This document shows positions 37,210 through 47,031 of a stretch of 64,000 nt of DNA, one piece after another (position 1 is the first letter of the stretch; the number at the start of each line of letters is the position of its first letter). The DNA is from Marinomonas profundimaris (lineage in GTDB: Bacteria; Pseudomonadota; Gammaproteobacteria; Pseudomonadales; Marinomonadaceae). Location of the stretch: contig NZ_AYOZ01000001.1 of NCBI RefSeq assembly GCF_000508165.1, positions 124,001 through 188,000 on the forward strand, given 5' to 3'. Made by a program: the position numbers and the translations under genes. The notes below the pieces were generated by a model. It was not told the DNA's origin, did no database searches, and saw nothing but the letters and a program-made list of their open reading frames with translations.

Positions 37210-37908
37210 ATGGGAATGTCTAAAAAACTGATTATTGTTGTCGCAGGACTATCATTGGGTGCTTGTTCTAGTACAGGTGGTAAAAATACCTTTATGAACT
37301 ACGGTGACCTACAAGAAAAAGTCCGTGCTCATGATGAACAATGGGAATCAGTACAGTCGAAGCTGGATAGGATTGATGCGCTTGAAGCGGAAGTGGCGGC
37401 GCTAAAACAGGACAAAATGTCCGGTTCATCTTCTGATATGACAACAAGTGTTGTGGTAGAAGACGACATGCTCACCGATGAAAGTATGGCCGCCATCGAC
37501 GTCGCGCCAGCGGTTACACAGGCACCATTAAACGATAGTGTGAATGCCGCACCAATGGCTGACATGAATGCTGATTTGACGGCGGTAGAGCCTGTGGTCG
37601 TGGCACCAGTTGTTACCGCACCAATGGCCAAGAAAACATCAGAATACGGGGTGCAAGTGGCTTCTTATGGCAATCGAGATGAAGCCGTTCGAGGCTGGAA
37701 AGTCTTATTAAAAGCATACCCAACTTCCTTTGATGGGTTAACGCCGTTGGTGAATCAAAAAGACGTTAATGGCCGTATGATGTACCAATTAAAAGTTGGG
37801 CCATTTGTTGAAAAATCTTACAGCTCAGACTTTTGTAAAATGCTGAAGGAAAAAGGCAAAGACTGCTTGGTTACGCAATACAATGGAGATGCTTTCGCCA
37901 CAAACTAA
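37210..37908 (+). CDS. SPOR-domain lipoprotein
   Basis: A 232-residue lipoprotein. The signal peptide MGMSKKLIIVVAGLSLGAC ends in lipobox LGAC with the lipidated cysteine at residue 19. A charged helix (VRAHDEQWESVQSKLDRIDA) suggests a short coiled coil, followed by an acidic, Ala/Val-rich linker. The C-terminal domain (YGVQVASYGNRDEAVRGW to YQLKVGPFVE) is a SPOR domain, which binds denuded glycan strands in septal peptidoglycan. It may act in cell division or envelope maintenance. ATG 37210 follows GGAG by 9 bases; the frame is open back to 37186. A strong terminator follows. Confidence 0.82.
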   Translation: MGMSKKLIIVVAGLSLGACSSTGGKNTFMNYGDLQEKVRAHDEQWESVQSKLDRIDALEAEVAALKQDKMSGSSSDMTTSVVVEDDMLTDESMAAIDVAPAVTQAPLNDSVNAAPMADMNADLTAVEPVVVAPVVTAPMAKKTSEYGVQVASYGNRDEAVRGWKVLLKAYPTSFDGLTPLVNQKDVNGRMMYQLKVGPFVEKSYSSDFCKMLKEKGKDCLVTQYNGDAFATN

Positions 37909-37924
37909 AGCGGTTGTGGGAAAC

Positions 37925-37975
37925 AAAAAAAGGCGCGTTGTGTGTTTTAAATGGAACACACAACGCGCCTTTTTT
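37925..37975. terminator. strong bidirectional terminator
   Basis: A long perfect stem (core GGCGCGTTGTGTGTT with its complement) flanked by A-run and T-run, between the convergent SPOR lipoprotein and YdgA-like genes. It should terminate both. Confidence 0.9.
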
Positions 37976-38016
37976 CATTACTCAGTATCTTGATTTACTA
38001 AATATGAGATCGAAGG

Positions 38017-39369
38017 TTACATCAAAGGGAAGGGGGCGTTGTTTATGGTCAACTGACCTTCTTTAATGGCAATGTCACTGAGAAATTTATCATTTTCTAA
38101 TGTTACAAGGCCTTGCTCCAATAAACCGTCAATGATCAATCGAGCGTGCTGTTTGACTTGCGGAGTCGTAATAGGTGCTCGCATTTTGCTGGCAATGAAT
38201 CGCTCCGTTAAGTTCTGCAATAACGCTTCATCAATTTCGATAGCGCCAGAGCCAACGGTGTTGTAAAGCCAAAATTCAGGAACAGATAGGTCTTCTATTG
38301 TTGGTGTATTCATGTCTGCGAGGTGAGTGCTTAAATTGGCATTGAAGCTGCCTTCAGGAAACGTCCCGCTAAAATTAGTGATGTTGAATTCAGGTTTGTC
38401 GCCCAGCAATAGATTCAGGTTATCTTTCAGGAAGGTGAGTGTTTCTTTATTGATAACGTCAGAGTTGTTTGTGTTAGGCAGCATACCATCGGAAAAATGT
38501 TTAAAATCGAGGAAAAACTGGTTGTTGAGACGATCCAACTCCGTTACCAGTGACAAGTCATTCGCTGTAAAGTCGCCGTAAACGAGGCCATTGATCAGGT
38601 AGCTCATTTCAAGACTACCAAGCTGTGTGTCTGTATCGAGTGCAGAGCCTAAACCAATGGATAGACCTGACAATTCGGTGTCCGCGTCGAGAACCAGAGT
38701 ATCTAGGCTTAGGTTCATCATGCTGTCGTAAAATCCACCTTTCATAATGGTGTCTAAGTTGGCTAATAGTTCGACAGACAGAGTAAAGCCTTCGGCTTTG
38801 CTTTCGCGATAAGCATTGCTGGCCTTCGCATGATCGAATGTGCCTTCGTAGGTGAATGCTTCGTTGTTCATTTCTCCTTCACCCGAATATCCGCTGAATT
38901 GGACGGTCTTTTCTGAGTTGCTAAACGCAGGAATAGCATCCGTAAGCTGGAAATTTCCTGTGAAACCACCAAGAATTGAAAGTTGATAGAAAGGAGCGTT
39001 TTCTTCCCAATTTAGGTCCTTTCGCAGCGTCTCGCCATCAAAGCGGACTTTCGTTGCGAATAAACCCACCGACAGGTTGTTAGAGAAGAGCAGTGGCCCA
39101 AAATGCGACTCAATAATGAGTTCCGCTTTTTGTGTTCCTCCTTGAAGGGATGCATCTATCTGTGATGGATCAAAGCCAATCATGACCTTGTTAATCGACC
39201 CAAACCAAGCGGATTCGGTTGATACAATGTTAGCGCTGTAACCTTGGGCATGATCGATGTTACTAATCAGTTTTTCGACGTTTTCTTGATACGTCGGCGC
39301 GATGAGTTTTGGTAAGACAACGCAACCAGTGACTAGAATGAAGGCCACTAAGGCGAGTATTTTCTTCAC
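38017..39369 (-). CDS. YdgA-like protein (DUF945 family)
   Basis: A 450-residue protein with an N-terminal hydrophobic segment (KKILALVAFILVTGC) and then a long, beta-rich periplasmic region. YQENVEKLISNIDHAQGY, STESAWFG and ESHFGPLLFSNNLSVGLF are typical of the DUF945/YdgA family, whose function is not established. The N-terminus could be a membrane anchor, or possibly a lipoprotein signal (VTGC), but the lipobox is imperfect. It stands alone; the next gene upstream on the same strand is 127 bases away. Confidence 0.75.
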   Translation of the reverse strand: MKKILALVAFILVTGCVVLPKLIAPTYQENVEKLISNIDHAQGYSANIVSTESAWFGSINKVMIGFDPSQIDASLQGGTQKAELIIESHFGPLLFSNNLSVGLFATKVRFDGETLRKDLNWEENAPFYQLSILGGFTGNFQLTDAIPAFSNSEKTVQFSGYSGEGEMNNEAFTYEGTFDHAKASNAYRESKAEGFTLSVELLANLDTIMKGGFYDSMMNLSLDTLVLDADTELSGLSIGLGSALDTDTQLGSLEMSYLINGLVYGDFTANDLSLVTELDRLNNQFFLDFKHFSDGMLPNTNNSDVINKETLTFLKDNLNLLLGDKPEFNITNFSGTFPEGSFNANLSTHLADMNTPTIEDLSVPEFWLYNTVGSGAIEIDEALLQNLTERFIASKMRAPITTPQVKQHARLIIDGLLEQGLVTLENDKFLSDIAIKEGQLTINNAPFPLM

Positions 39370-39496
39370 AGGTAATTCCTTTTCGTGAGTTGGTATTTGG
39401 TCGTTAATACGACAAATGAATTGCGAAGAATATCAACGCAATCATCACCCAACTACTTAATGTTGTTGGGTGACTTTAATGTATTGAGACGAATGC

Positions 39497-41110
39497 TTAC
39501 TGCGTGGCTTTTGCGTTGATGCTTAATGCCATGGCTTCAGCAATTTTAATGCCGTCAATTGCTGCCGACATAATGCCGCCAGCATAACCAGCGCCTTCAC
39601 CAGCAGGGTACAAGCCTTTGGTGTTGATGCTTTCTAGACTTTCTCTATCACGCGTGATGTTGATTGGCGCCGAGGTGCGCGTTTCTACACCCGTTAATAA
39701 TGCGTCTTCAAATGAAAAGCCTTTGATTTTTTTATTGAACGCAGGAATGGCTTCACGAATCGCCTCGATACAAAAGTCAGGCAGCGCATCGGCAAGATTG
39801 GTCAGCTTAATGCCCGGTTTGAATGAAGGTGAGACTGTGCCGAGCGTTTCCGGTGTTTCGTTTCTTAAAAACGCACCGACGGTTTGCGCTGGCGCATCGT
39901 AGTTACTTCCACCCATAATAAACGCATGGCTTTCTAGTTGTCGTTGGAACTCGATTCCCGCGAGCGGGCCACCCGGATAATCGGAAGGGTCAATGCCAAC
40001 CACGACAGCGCTGTTGGCGTTGCGTTCGTTACGAGAATATTGACTCATCCCGTTTGTTACTACGCGATTTTCTTCAGACGTCGCGGCCACAACCGTGCCA
40101 CCAGGACACATGCAGAAACTATAAACCGAACGACCATTTTTACAATGGTGAACCAATTTGTAATCCGCCGCGCCAAGAATCTCATTACCGGCGTTTGGAC
40201 CAAAGCGTGCTTTGTCGATCGCCGATTGTTCGTGTTCGATACGAAAGCCCACAGAAAAAGGCTTGGCTTCGATGTATACGCCTTTTTTATAAATCATTTC
40301 AAAGGTATCGCGCGCACTGTGACCAACGGCAATCGCAATGTGTTTCGAGTGTAGTTGCTCGCCATCTGCCAATGTAACGCCGGTAATTTGACCTTCTTCA
40401 ATGTGCAAGTCATCAACACGGCAACTAAAGCGAATTTCGCCGCCTAATTCAACAATCTGCGCGCGCATTTTTTCGACCATGGCGACCAGCTTGAATGTAC
40501 CTATGTGAGGTTTGCTGACATAGAGGATTTCATCCGGTGCGCCCGCCGCAACAAATTCATTCAGGACTTTTCGGCTGTATTGTTTAGGATCTTTGACTTG
40601 GCTGTAGAGTTTCCCGTCTGAGAAGGTTCCTGCACCGCCTTCACCAAACTGAACATTGGATTCGGTATTCAACACTTTCTTACGCCAGAAACCAAAGGTG
40701 TCTTTGGTTCGTTCACGCACTTCTTTACCGCGTTCTAAAACGATTGGTTTATAACCCATTTGTGCTAATACTAATGCGGTCAATAAACCGCAAGGGCCAA
40801 AGCCAATGACGATAGGGCGCTCTGTTAAGGTGATTGGCGCGTGTGCAACAGGATGATAATCCAAATCTGGCGTTTCTTTGATCTGCTGGTGCTCTGCAAA
40901 CTTAACCAAAAGGTCGTCGTTACAAGTGGTTTCAATATCCAAGGTGTAGATCAGCATGATGTTGGTTTTTTTACGCGCATCGTAGCCGCGACGAAATACA
41001 TTAAAACGAACCAGCTGCTTGGTGGAAATTTCAAGCATGGATAAAATGGTATTTTCCAGTGCGGCGGCGTCGTGATCTAGGGGAAGTTGGATATTGGAAA
41101 GTCGAATCAT
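39497..41110 (-). CDS. FAD-dependent oxidoreductase (COG2509-type)
   Basis: A 537-residue flavoprotein. An N-terminal region of about 95 residues is followed by the Rossmann FAD-binding motif VIGFGPCGLLTALVLAQ, then VLERGKEVRERT, GEGGAGTFSDGKLYS and, near the C-terminus, GLYPAGEGAGYAGGIMSAA. These mark the uncharacterised FAD-dependent dehydrogenase group COG2509, related to HI0933/geranylgeranyl-reductase-like enzymes. Substrate and partner are unknown. ATG 41110 is used; the frame extends three codons upstream to a TTG with no better SD. Monocistronic by spacing. Confidence 0.82.
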   Translation of the reverse strand: MIRLSNIQLPLDHDAAALENTILSMLEISTKQLVRFNVFRRGYDARKKTNIMLIYTLDIETTCNDDLLVKFAEHQQIKETPDLDYHPVAHAPITLTERPIVIGFGPCGLLTALVLAQMGYKPIVLERGKEVRERTKDTFGFWRKKVLNTESNVQFGEGGAGTFSDGKLYSQVKDPKQYSRKVLNEFVAAGAPDEILYVSKPHIGTFKLVAMVEKMRAQIVELGGEIRFSCRVDDLHIEEGQITGVTLADGEQLHSKHIAIAVGHSARDTFEMIYKKGVYIEAKPFSVGFRIEHEQSAIDKARFGPNAGNEILGAADYKLVHHCKNGRSVYSFCMCPGGTVVAATSEENRVVTNGMSQYSRNERNANSAVVVGIDPSDYPGGPLAGIEFQRQLESHAFIMGGSNYDAPAQTVGAFLRNETPETLGTVSPSFKPGIKLTNLADALPDFCIEAIREAIPAFNKKIKGFSFEDALLTGVETRTSAPINITRDRESLESINTKGLYPAGEGAGYAGGIMSAAIDGIKIAEAMALSINAKATQ

Positions 41111-41241
41111 AGGAATCAATAGTTAGGATGCTGAGTTAATGGCTAATAGCGGTGAATAATACGATATTTTCGTTCAAAAAGCTGTTATCAAATAGGCGCT
41201 TTGCGCTTTTTATCTACTGACGTTTAAATGCGTTATTTAGC

Positions 41242-42678
41242 TTAAAACACCGAAAGACATTGCCACCAGAGAAAATTGATAGGCAATAATATTAAGCTCG
41301 TTATCACAAAAGTGGCCAGACAAACTTTGCTGACCGCACCGATAGAAAGATTACCAAGCGCAATTGCGGTGATCAGCGGTGGCGCCTGATAAGGCAGTAA
41401 CACATTGGAAAATGCCAATACTTGAGTCATTAATACCGCATTTTTGGAAAGTCCTGTTATATCCGCAAGGTGCTCCGCCATCGGTGTCATGATGGCTGGC
41501 ACGCCTGCCAGATTGGTGACCACCGCCACACAAGTAGAAATAAACGTCAGCAAACTTAAATTGAGCAGCGGCGAGTGAGGTGAAAATGGAATGACGTCTG
41601 TTAGGTAATTGACCAATATTCGGCCAAGCCCTGAATCTGCGATAATAGCGCTTAAACCAATAATGCCTGCCGCAAACAAAAGCGTACCGTATTGTAGGTC
41701 TTTATCAATGCAGTTTTTTCCGGTTAAACCAAATTTTGGCCATAGACAAACGAGCGCAGCCATTAAGCCGATCCAGCCTGCAGAAATATGATGTAAGGCG
41801 TCGGTAAACCACAAAGCAAAACAGCCACACAAGACCCACAATAAGCGCTTTTCAACCGACGTCATGGCCGATTTTTCAATGGACACCTGAATGGCTTGGC
41901 TTGGGGCGTTATCAGGGAAAAGCCATAAAATGACAATAATCGTCGCGATGAGCTTTCCTAAACCCAACACGGGGAAGTGCAACAGTAAATATTCCCAATA
42001 GGAAAACGGCGTGTCATAAAGTGCTTCTGTCATACCGGACAGCAGCATGTTTGGCGCATTCGCTGGCAAGATAGAAAAGGCGGGTAAAAAAGTGCCAAAT
42101 GCCGCCGCAAGTAGCATGGCTTTACGACCATTAGCGTGTTTGTCGTAACCAAAATGATCAGCGAGCGAAGCAATAATAGGGATGATTAAAACGATTCGAC
42201 CCACGCCAGAAGGAATCAGAAATGCCAACCCCATTGCAAAGAATGCAATCTTAATGATGGTGCCTTGGTAACTGTTGCCCAACACCATCATCAGTAATCT
42301 GGTCGCACGGGAATTAAGCCCCGTGTGATTAATTGCTGCGCCAAAGATCATACCGCTAAACAATAACCAAAAAGTAGACGATGAAAAGCCCGCAAAAATA
42401 ACGTTGTTCGGCGCAAGCTGCGTTGCCGTTGCAAAAGTAAATAACCCCAGCGCAGGCCAATAAGCCGGCACTAGTGACGTTGCCCAAAAGGCAATACAGA
42501 TAAAAAGCAAACCCGACACAAGTGCTTGGGATACCGTCAGGAATTGATAAGCAGTGGCGGTAATGGCAAGCGTTATTATGAGAATAAAATACAGTGGCCA
42601 GTTGGGTTTTGATGTGGTTTTCAAAGACGTGTTATCCGTTGATACGGACGATTGTGGCGTATGATTTTGATGGCTCAT
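41242..42678 (-). CDS. SLC13/DASS-type anion permease
   Basis: A 478-residue integral membrane protein with about 11-12 hydrophobic segments. Features of the divalent anion:sodium symporter family include SSSTFWLLFSGMIFGAAIN, LPANAPNMLLSG, GTLLFAAGIIGLSAIIADSG and NLAGVPAIMTPMAEHLA. Members import dicarboxylates, sulfate or related anions with sodium. The substrate is not readable. It lies 64 bases downstream of argC, but a hairpin separates the two, so co-transcription is uncertain. Confidence 0.82.
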   Translation of the reverse strand: MSHQNHTPQSSVSTDNTSLKTTSKPNWPLYFILIITLAITATAYQFLTVSQALVSGLLFICIAFWATSLVPAYWPALGLFTFATATQLAPNNVIFAGFSSSTFWLLFSGMIFGAAINHTGLNSRATRLLMMVLGNSYQGTIIKIAFFAMGLAFLIPSGVGRIVLIIPIIASLADHFGYDKHANGRKAMLLAAAFGTFLPAFSILPANAPNMLLSGMTEALYDTPFSYWEYLLLHFPVLGLGKLIATIIVILWLFPDNAPSQAIQVSIEKSAMTSVEKRLLWVLCGCFALWFTDALHHISAGWIGLMAALVCLWPKFGLTGKNCIDKDLQYGTLLFAAGIIGLSAIIADSGLGRILVNYLTDVIPFSPHSPLLNLSLLTFISTCVAVVTNLAGVPAIMTPMAEHLADITGLSKNAVLMTQVLAFSNVLLPYQAPPLITAIALGNLSIGAVSKVCLATFVITSLILLPINFLWWQCLSVF

Positions 42679-42700
42679 GAAAAATCCTAACGGGTAAACG

Positions 42701-42734
42701 TCAGGCCTTCTTTCATCGGTTAAAGAAGGCCTGA
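42701..42734 (-). terminator. hairpin between argC and the SLC13 gene
   Basis: A 13-bp perfect stem TCAGGCCTTCTTT / AAAGAAGGCCTGA with an 8-base loop, just past the argC stop. The minus-strand tail (CGTTTACC) has few T residues, so attenuation is as likely as full termination. Confidence 0.6.
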
Positions 42735-42742
42735 TTGTCTAA

Positions 42743-43681
42743 TTAGCGAAGATTTACCGCGATCTCTTCTGAAAAGCCCAACATAATATTGAGGTTTTGT
42801 ACGGCTGCGCCAGATGCGCCTTTGCCAAGATTGTCTAATTTCGCCACAAGCACACCAGACTGATTGTCAGGTGCACTCAGAACAGACAATTCAACTTGGT
42901 TGGTGTTGTCTAGATCGTGGGGTGTTAAGAATGGCGCCGCGTCATCAGCAATCACATTAAAGCCATTGACCGTAACAAAGGTGTCGTTGGCATACACTTC
43001 TGCCAATTTGGCTTGCAGTTGCGCCATGGTAACGTCGCCTTTCAACTGGATGGGTAAAAAGGTCAACATGCCTTGACGGAAATCCCCCACGCTCGGTACA
43101 AAAATCGGCGCTTTGCTTAATCCTGACCAGGTTTTAATCTCTGGTAGATGCTTGTGGTTAAACGTTAAACCATACGCGCCAAAAATAGGGGCGTTGTCAG
43201 TGCTTTCATAACGATCGATCAATGCGTTACCGCCACCGCTGTAGCCTGAAATGGCATTGATGGAATAATCGCCCGCTGCTGGCAGTAAGCCGGCTTCGAT
43301 CAAAGGTTTCAACAACAAAACCGCGCCAGTTGGGTAACAACCAGGGTTTGAGACAAATTGTGCGTCTTTGATTTTGTCGCGTTGTGTGACATCTAATTCG
43401 GGTAAGCCGTACACCCAGCCTTCAGCAACACGGTGAACGGAACTGGCGTCCAGAATACGACAGCCTTCTTCTTTGGCTAAAATAACACTGTCTACGGCAG
43501 CGTCATCTGGCAAGCAAAGCACGGTCACGTCGGCTTCTTTCATCAGGCGACGTTTTTCTTCGACATCGCGTTTTTTAGACGGGTCAATGCTAATGACTTC
43601 AATGTTTGGATGGTTAATCAGACGTTCTCTTACTTGTAGGCCAGTCGTGCCAGTTTCACCATCAATAAATACTTTTTTCAC
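42743..43681 (-). CDS. argC: N-acetyl-gamma-glutamyl-phosphate reductase, type 2 (ArgC)
   Basis: A 312-residue enzyme of arginine synthesis that reduces N-acetylglutamyl phosphate with NADPH. The N-terminal loop is FIDGETGTTGLQVRERL, and catalytic C115 lies in FVSNPGCYPTGAVLLLKPL. The length of about 310 and the start DGETGTTG fit the short type-2 group rather than the 340-residue E. coli type. It is the only arginine-synthesis gene in the window. The minus-strand start lies in a 221-base gap shared with the divergent small gene at 43903. Confidence 0.92.
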   Translation of the reverse strand: MKKVFIDGETGTTGLQVRERLINHPNIEVISIDPSKKRDVEEKRRLMKEADVTVLCLPDDAAVDSVILAKEEGCRILDASSVHRVAEGWVYGLPELDVTQRDKIKDAQFVSNPGCYPTGAVLLLKPLIEAGLLPAAGDYSINAISGYSGGGNALIDRYESTDNAPIFGAYGLTFNHKHLPEIKTWSGLSKAPIFVPSVGDFRQGMLTFLPIQLKGDVTMAQLQAKLAEVYANDTFVTVNGFNVIADDAAPFLTPHDLDNTNQVELSVLSAPDNQSGVLVAKLDNLGKGASGAAVQNLNIMLGFSEEIAVNLR

Positions 43682-43902
43682 AGCAGGGGATCCTTACGGG
43701 ATGTCTTAAATCAAAGCAAATAGTGTAATGCATAACACCTTAGCTGAATAGTTGAGCGCAGGGCTTAATATTGAAAAAAAGAGGTTTTCTACCCCCATTG
43801 ATGTGCAATGAATCGCTTTACTCTGCTTGGCGGTCTGATGTAGTTTAAGCGGCTTATTTGATGATCTAAAAGCGCGATCAAAAAGCCCGCATAAGGTGAC
43901 CT

Positions 43903-44259
43903 ATGAAAAAGTCCGATAAGAAAATCGATAACGCACTTCGTACTGCTCTGACAAAGGTGTGTGAAAGCGCATTGGGGTCGGTGGAAGGCTTTGTTTGGTT
44001 GACGCACACGGTGAATTACAACGCTTTTCCGAATTCCTTATGCGTTGTTTGTGTGTTTGAAACAGACCAGCAGCTTGTGCGTGCTCTCGATGAAAAACAT
44101 GACGACTATTTTTACACACTGATTAGCCATGAACTCAATGCGGTAAACATCAAGCTCAACCATCTTCGTCAGCAAGTGAGCTTTGATACCGAGGAAGCGT
44201 GCGAACGATCTCACGCGGGCAAATGGAATGAACGACTAAAAAAACGTACCTTGCATTGA
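43903..44259 (+). CDS. conserved hypothetical protein
   Basis: A 118-residue soluble protein beginning MKKSDKKIDNALRTALTKVCE, with a central GFVWLTHTVNY and a C-terminal QVSFDTEEACERSHAGKWNE. I recall similar short proteins in pseudomonads, sometimes annotated loosely as Fis-family regulators, but I see no helix-turn-helix and would not use that name. No membrane segment or signal is visible. Basic ends and two mixed alpha/beta segments are all that can be said. A hairpin terminator follows. Confidence 0.7.
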   Translation: MKKSDKKIDNALRTALTKVCESALGSVEGFVWLTHTVNYNAFPNSLCVVCVFETDQQLVRALDEKHDDYFYTLISHELNAVNIKLNHLRQQVSFDTEEACERSHAGKWNERLKKRTLH

Positions 44260-44264
44260 TCGTA

Positions 44265-44289
44265 TGAACTCAGGCCGAGCCTGAATTCA
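44265..44289. terminator. hairpin between convergent genes
   Basis: Stem TGAACTCAGGC / GCCTGAATTCA (one mismatch) with a CGA loop, between the hypothetical gene and the convergent antiporter gene. No T-tract on the plus strand. Confidence 0.5.
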
Positions 44290-44305
44290 TCGTGTTAGGT
44301 CGACG

Positions 44306-46180
44306 TTAGTCGTGGTTTTTGTCTTGGATGCGCTTCATTTCTGCTTGAAGTTGAGGGTTTTTTTCTTCAAGGTATTTTTTCAGACGCGCGATGAAGGTTT
44401 TGTTTTCATGGAATGGTACGCCAATTTGATGCGCGTCGGCCACTTCCACCATAGACACTTTGTCGTGTTGGCTGAAGACGTCGATCATTTCACCTGATTT
44501 CTCATGGGAAATCCCCAGCGCTTCAAAAGCGGATCGCCCCATTCGTAAACTGCTGTCGAAATTCTCTCGAATGATGTCTCGACAACCGTACGCCCATAAA
44601 TCATAAACATGGTTATTGTCGAACGCGCGCGCAATGACATGTAAATCTGGGTATTTTTCTTTTACGTATTTGACGAGCTTAGTGATTTGTTCAGGATCAT
44701 CGATGGCAATAATAAAGAGAGAGGCTTCGTCAATGCCAGCGGCTTCCAATAAGTCGGGTCTGGTGGCGTCACCAAAATAGTTTTTAACGCCAAATTGTTC
44801 CAGTGCTTCCAGTCGTTTAACGCTGAAATCAATCACTGTGGAATGGTAGTTTGCCAGTCGAAGAATGTTGTCTATGGTGCTGCCGACTCGGCCTGAGCCC
44901 GCAATGATGATTTTATTTTCATCGGGGAATTCTTCATGATGCCCCGCCGTTTGGTCAGAGGCATAACGCGGCGCAATGATGCGATCGTATACGATGAACA
45001 AAATGGGGGTGAGTAACATGGACAGCGCCACCACAAGCAGCAACATATCGGCCACTTGTTGAGAGATAACGGCGCTGCTGACGGTAAACGACAACAATAC
45101 AAAACCAAATTCCCCCGCTTGTGCCAACCCTAAGGCAAACAGCCATTTGTTCGACCCACGAATGTTAAATATCCATCCTAATATCAGCAGCGTAAAGGCT
45201 TTCACCAAGATCAAACCAAGGGTTAATCCAAGGATCAATGGAAAGTGATGAAACAGCAGCGTGAAGTTAATGCCAGCTCCTACTGTCATGAAGAACAAAC
45301 CAAGCAACAAACCTTTAAAAGGGGCAATATCGCTTTCTAACTCATGACGATACGGTGAGTTAGCTAATACCACGCCGGCTAAAAAAGTGCCAAGCGCGGG
45401 AGAGAGGCCAACCAAGGACATCAATAATGTGGTTCCTATAACAAACATTAATGCGGTAGCAGTGAACAACTCTCTTAATTGCGCAACCGCAATAAAGCGA
45501 AATATAGGGGTCACAAAATAGCTGCCACCAATAATGACGATGGCAATTGCGCCCATTGTCACCAACATCTTCTCCCAAGACGCTAAGCCCGCGATGAAAG
45601 ATACGGTTTCAGAATGGTTTCCCGCGGTGGCTACGCTCGCAACTTGGCTTAAGGACGCTATGAGCTCTGGTGTGGCCAACAAAGGAATAAACGCCAACAT
45701 GGGAATGACCACAATGTCTTGGGAAAGCAATACGGCAAAAGACGATTGTCCACCATCCGATTTCATTAAGCCTTTCTCGGTCAACGTTTGAATCACAATA
45801 GCCGTTGAAGAAAGCGCCAACACCAAACCAATTGCCAAACTGGTTCGCCAATCTTGGTTGAATAATATGCCCAACCCCATGATAAGCGCTGCCGTCAAAA
45901 CGACCTGACCGCCACCTAATCCGAGCAATTTAGACTTCAATGCCCACAATTTTTTAGGGTTTAGTTCCAATCCAACCAGGAAGAGCATTAACACGACGCC
46001 TAATTCAGCAACGTGTTGAAGTGAATTAATGTCGACTTCTAACAAGACTAATAACGGGCTAATGATAATACCGGCGAGCAAATAACCGAGCACTGAACCC
46101 AAGCCAAGGCGCGACGCAATAGGAACAGAAATCACCCCAGCGACAAGAAAAACAAAGGCTAATAATAGTGCGTCGGTCAT
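44306..46180 (-). CDS. KefB/KefC-type cation:proton antiporter with RCK domain
   Basis: A 624-residue CPA2 antiporter. The first 390 residues form about 12-13 membrane helices (ALSSTAIVIQTLTEKGLM, GLSPALGTFLAGVVLANSPY). A cytoplasmic RCK/TrkA-N nucleotide-binding domain follows (KIIIAGSGRVGS with GxGRxGS, FGDATRPDLLEAAG), then about 90 residues of tail. Proteins of this type release potassium in exchange for protons under glutathione-adduct or pH control. I could not separate KefB from KefC, and no KefF/KefG partner is adjacent. It lies 66 bases downstream of hemG on the same strand and may be co-transcribed with it. Confidence 0.88.
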   Translation of the reverse strand: MTDALLLAFVFLVAGVISVPIASRLGLGSVLGYLLAGIIISPLLVLLEVDINSLQHVAELGVVLMLFLVGLELNPKKLWALKSKLLGLGGGQVVLTAALIMGLGILFNQDWRTSLAIGLVLALSSTAIVIQTLTEKGLMKSDGGQSSFAVLLSQDIVVIPMLAFIPLLATPELIASLSQVASVATAGNHSETVSFIAGLASWEKMLVTMGAIAIVIIGGSYFVTPIFRFIAVAQLRELFTATALMFVIGTTLLMSLVGLSPALGTFLAGVVLANSPYRHELESDIAPFKGLLLGLFFMTVGAGINFTLLFHHFPLILGLTLGLILVKAFTLLILGWIFNIRGSNKWLFALGLAQAGEFGFVLLSFTVSSAVISQQVADMLLLVVALSMLLTPILFIVYDRIIAPRYASDQTAGHHEEFPDENKIIIAGSGRVGSTIDNILRLANYHSTVIDFSVKRLEALEQFGVKNYFGDATRPDLLEAAGIDEASLFIIAIDDPEQITKLVKYVKEKYPDLHVIARAFDNNHVYDLWAYGCRDIIRENFDSSLRMGRSAFEALGISHEKSGEMIDVFSQHDKVSMVEVADAHQIGVPFHENKTFIARLKKYLEEKNPQLQAEMKRIQDKNHD

Positions 46181-46246
46181 TTCATTGAATTCCTAAAATC
46201 TAGCGTGAAGTCATGGCGTAAGGTAAAGCGCTCGTTTTTTACAAGA

Positions 46247-46777
46247 TTAAGACAGTTTACTGGCTGCCAAGGCAAAGGCATCGACACTTTCCCAATTGGT
46301 AAATTCCATGTTGGTTGTTGGATCGGTTGGTCCTTTGGTCATCCACATAATAAAGCGAATCATGTTGCGATCGATTGGGCCGTATTGTTGGTAGTTTAAT
46401 TTTCCCGCAAAAACGCCCTGTAAACTGGGTTGCCAATCTAATTGAGCCAAAAACTTAATAATGTACGGATTGGTATCGGGTTGGCATTTTTCCGCTTTAC
46501 GGGCGACCAAATTCACGGTGTAAAACGCCGTCGGCTTGCTCTCTAGAAGGGCTTTATGTTGCTCAATGAAGTGAGTGACAATCTTTTGGTGTTTGCCATA
46601 ACGAATACTCGCACCAATAATAATTGAGTCATGGTTGGCAATGGCGTCTTTTGTAGCGTCTTCTACAGGCAATAGCGTGACAGTGTGGCCTTGCTCTTCA
46701 ATGACAGTTTGTATTTTTTGGCTGATTTTTTTGGTGTGGCCGTCGGTTGTCGAGTAGATAAGCAAAGTATTAGACAT
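46247..46777 (-). CDS. hemG: menaquinone-dependent protoporphyrinogen IX dehydrogenase HemG
   Basis: A 176-residue flavodoxin-fold enzyme that oxidises protoporphyrinogen IX in heme synthesis, passing electrons to quinones. The FMN loop IYSTTDGHTKKIS (8-20) and the segments IIGASIRYGKHQ, FYTVNLVARK and FAGKLNYQQYGPIDRNMIRFIM are typical of HemG, including the long insertion that separates it from ordinary flavodoxins. No other heme gene is nearby. It is upstream of the antiporter gene on the same strand. Confidence 0.9.
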   Translation of the reverse strand: MSNTLLIYSTTDGHTKKISQKIQTVIEEQGHTVTLLPVEDATKDAIANHDSIIIGASIRYGKHQKIVTHFIEQHKALLESKPTAFYTVNLVARKAEKCQPDTNPYIIKFLAQLDWQPSLQGVFAGKLNYQQYGPIDRNMIRFIMWMTKGPTDPTTNMEFTNWESVDAFALAASKLS

Positions 46778-46975
46778 GATAATTCAGAAAAACTGCCTCG
46801 GTTGGCGTGGGTTTAAAGCGCTGCTTTATAAAGCCGTGTTTCGAAATCGATTCTAAAAAAGAAGTTAAGAGTCGGTCAAACGCTTAATGAGAGGGTTGTT
46901 ATAAACACTCAAAGGCTCGCTGTAAAGGTTGCCGACGGAAAGAAGCGGGCGGATGAACGTTGTTTTTTTAAACAT

Positions 46976-47008
46976 CAAAAAAAACGGCCTATTTTACTAG
47001 GCCGTTTT
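46976..47008 (-). terminator. terminator after the RsgA-like gene
   Basis: Stem AAAACGGCCTA / TAGGCCGTTTT (46981-46991 with 46998-47008). On the minus strand it is followed by a T-run from the A-run at 46977-46984. It is 23 bases past the stop codon. Confidence 0.85.
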
Positions 47009-47031
47009 CGATAGAACAAACCGAGTTGGTA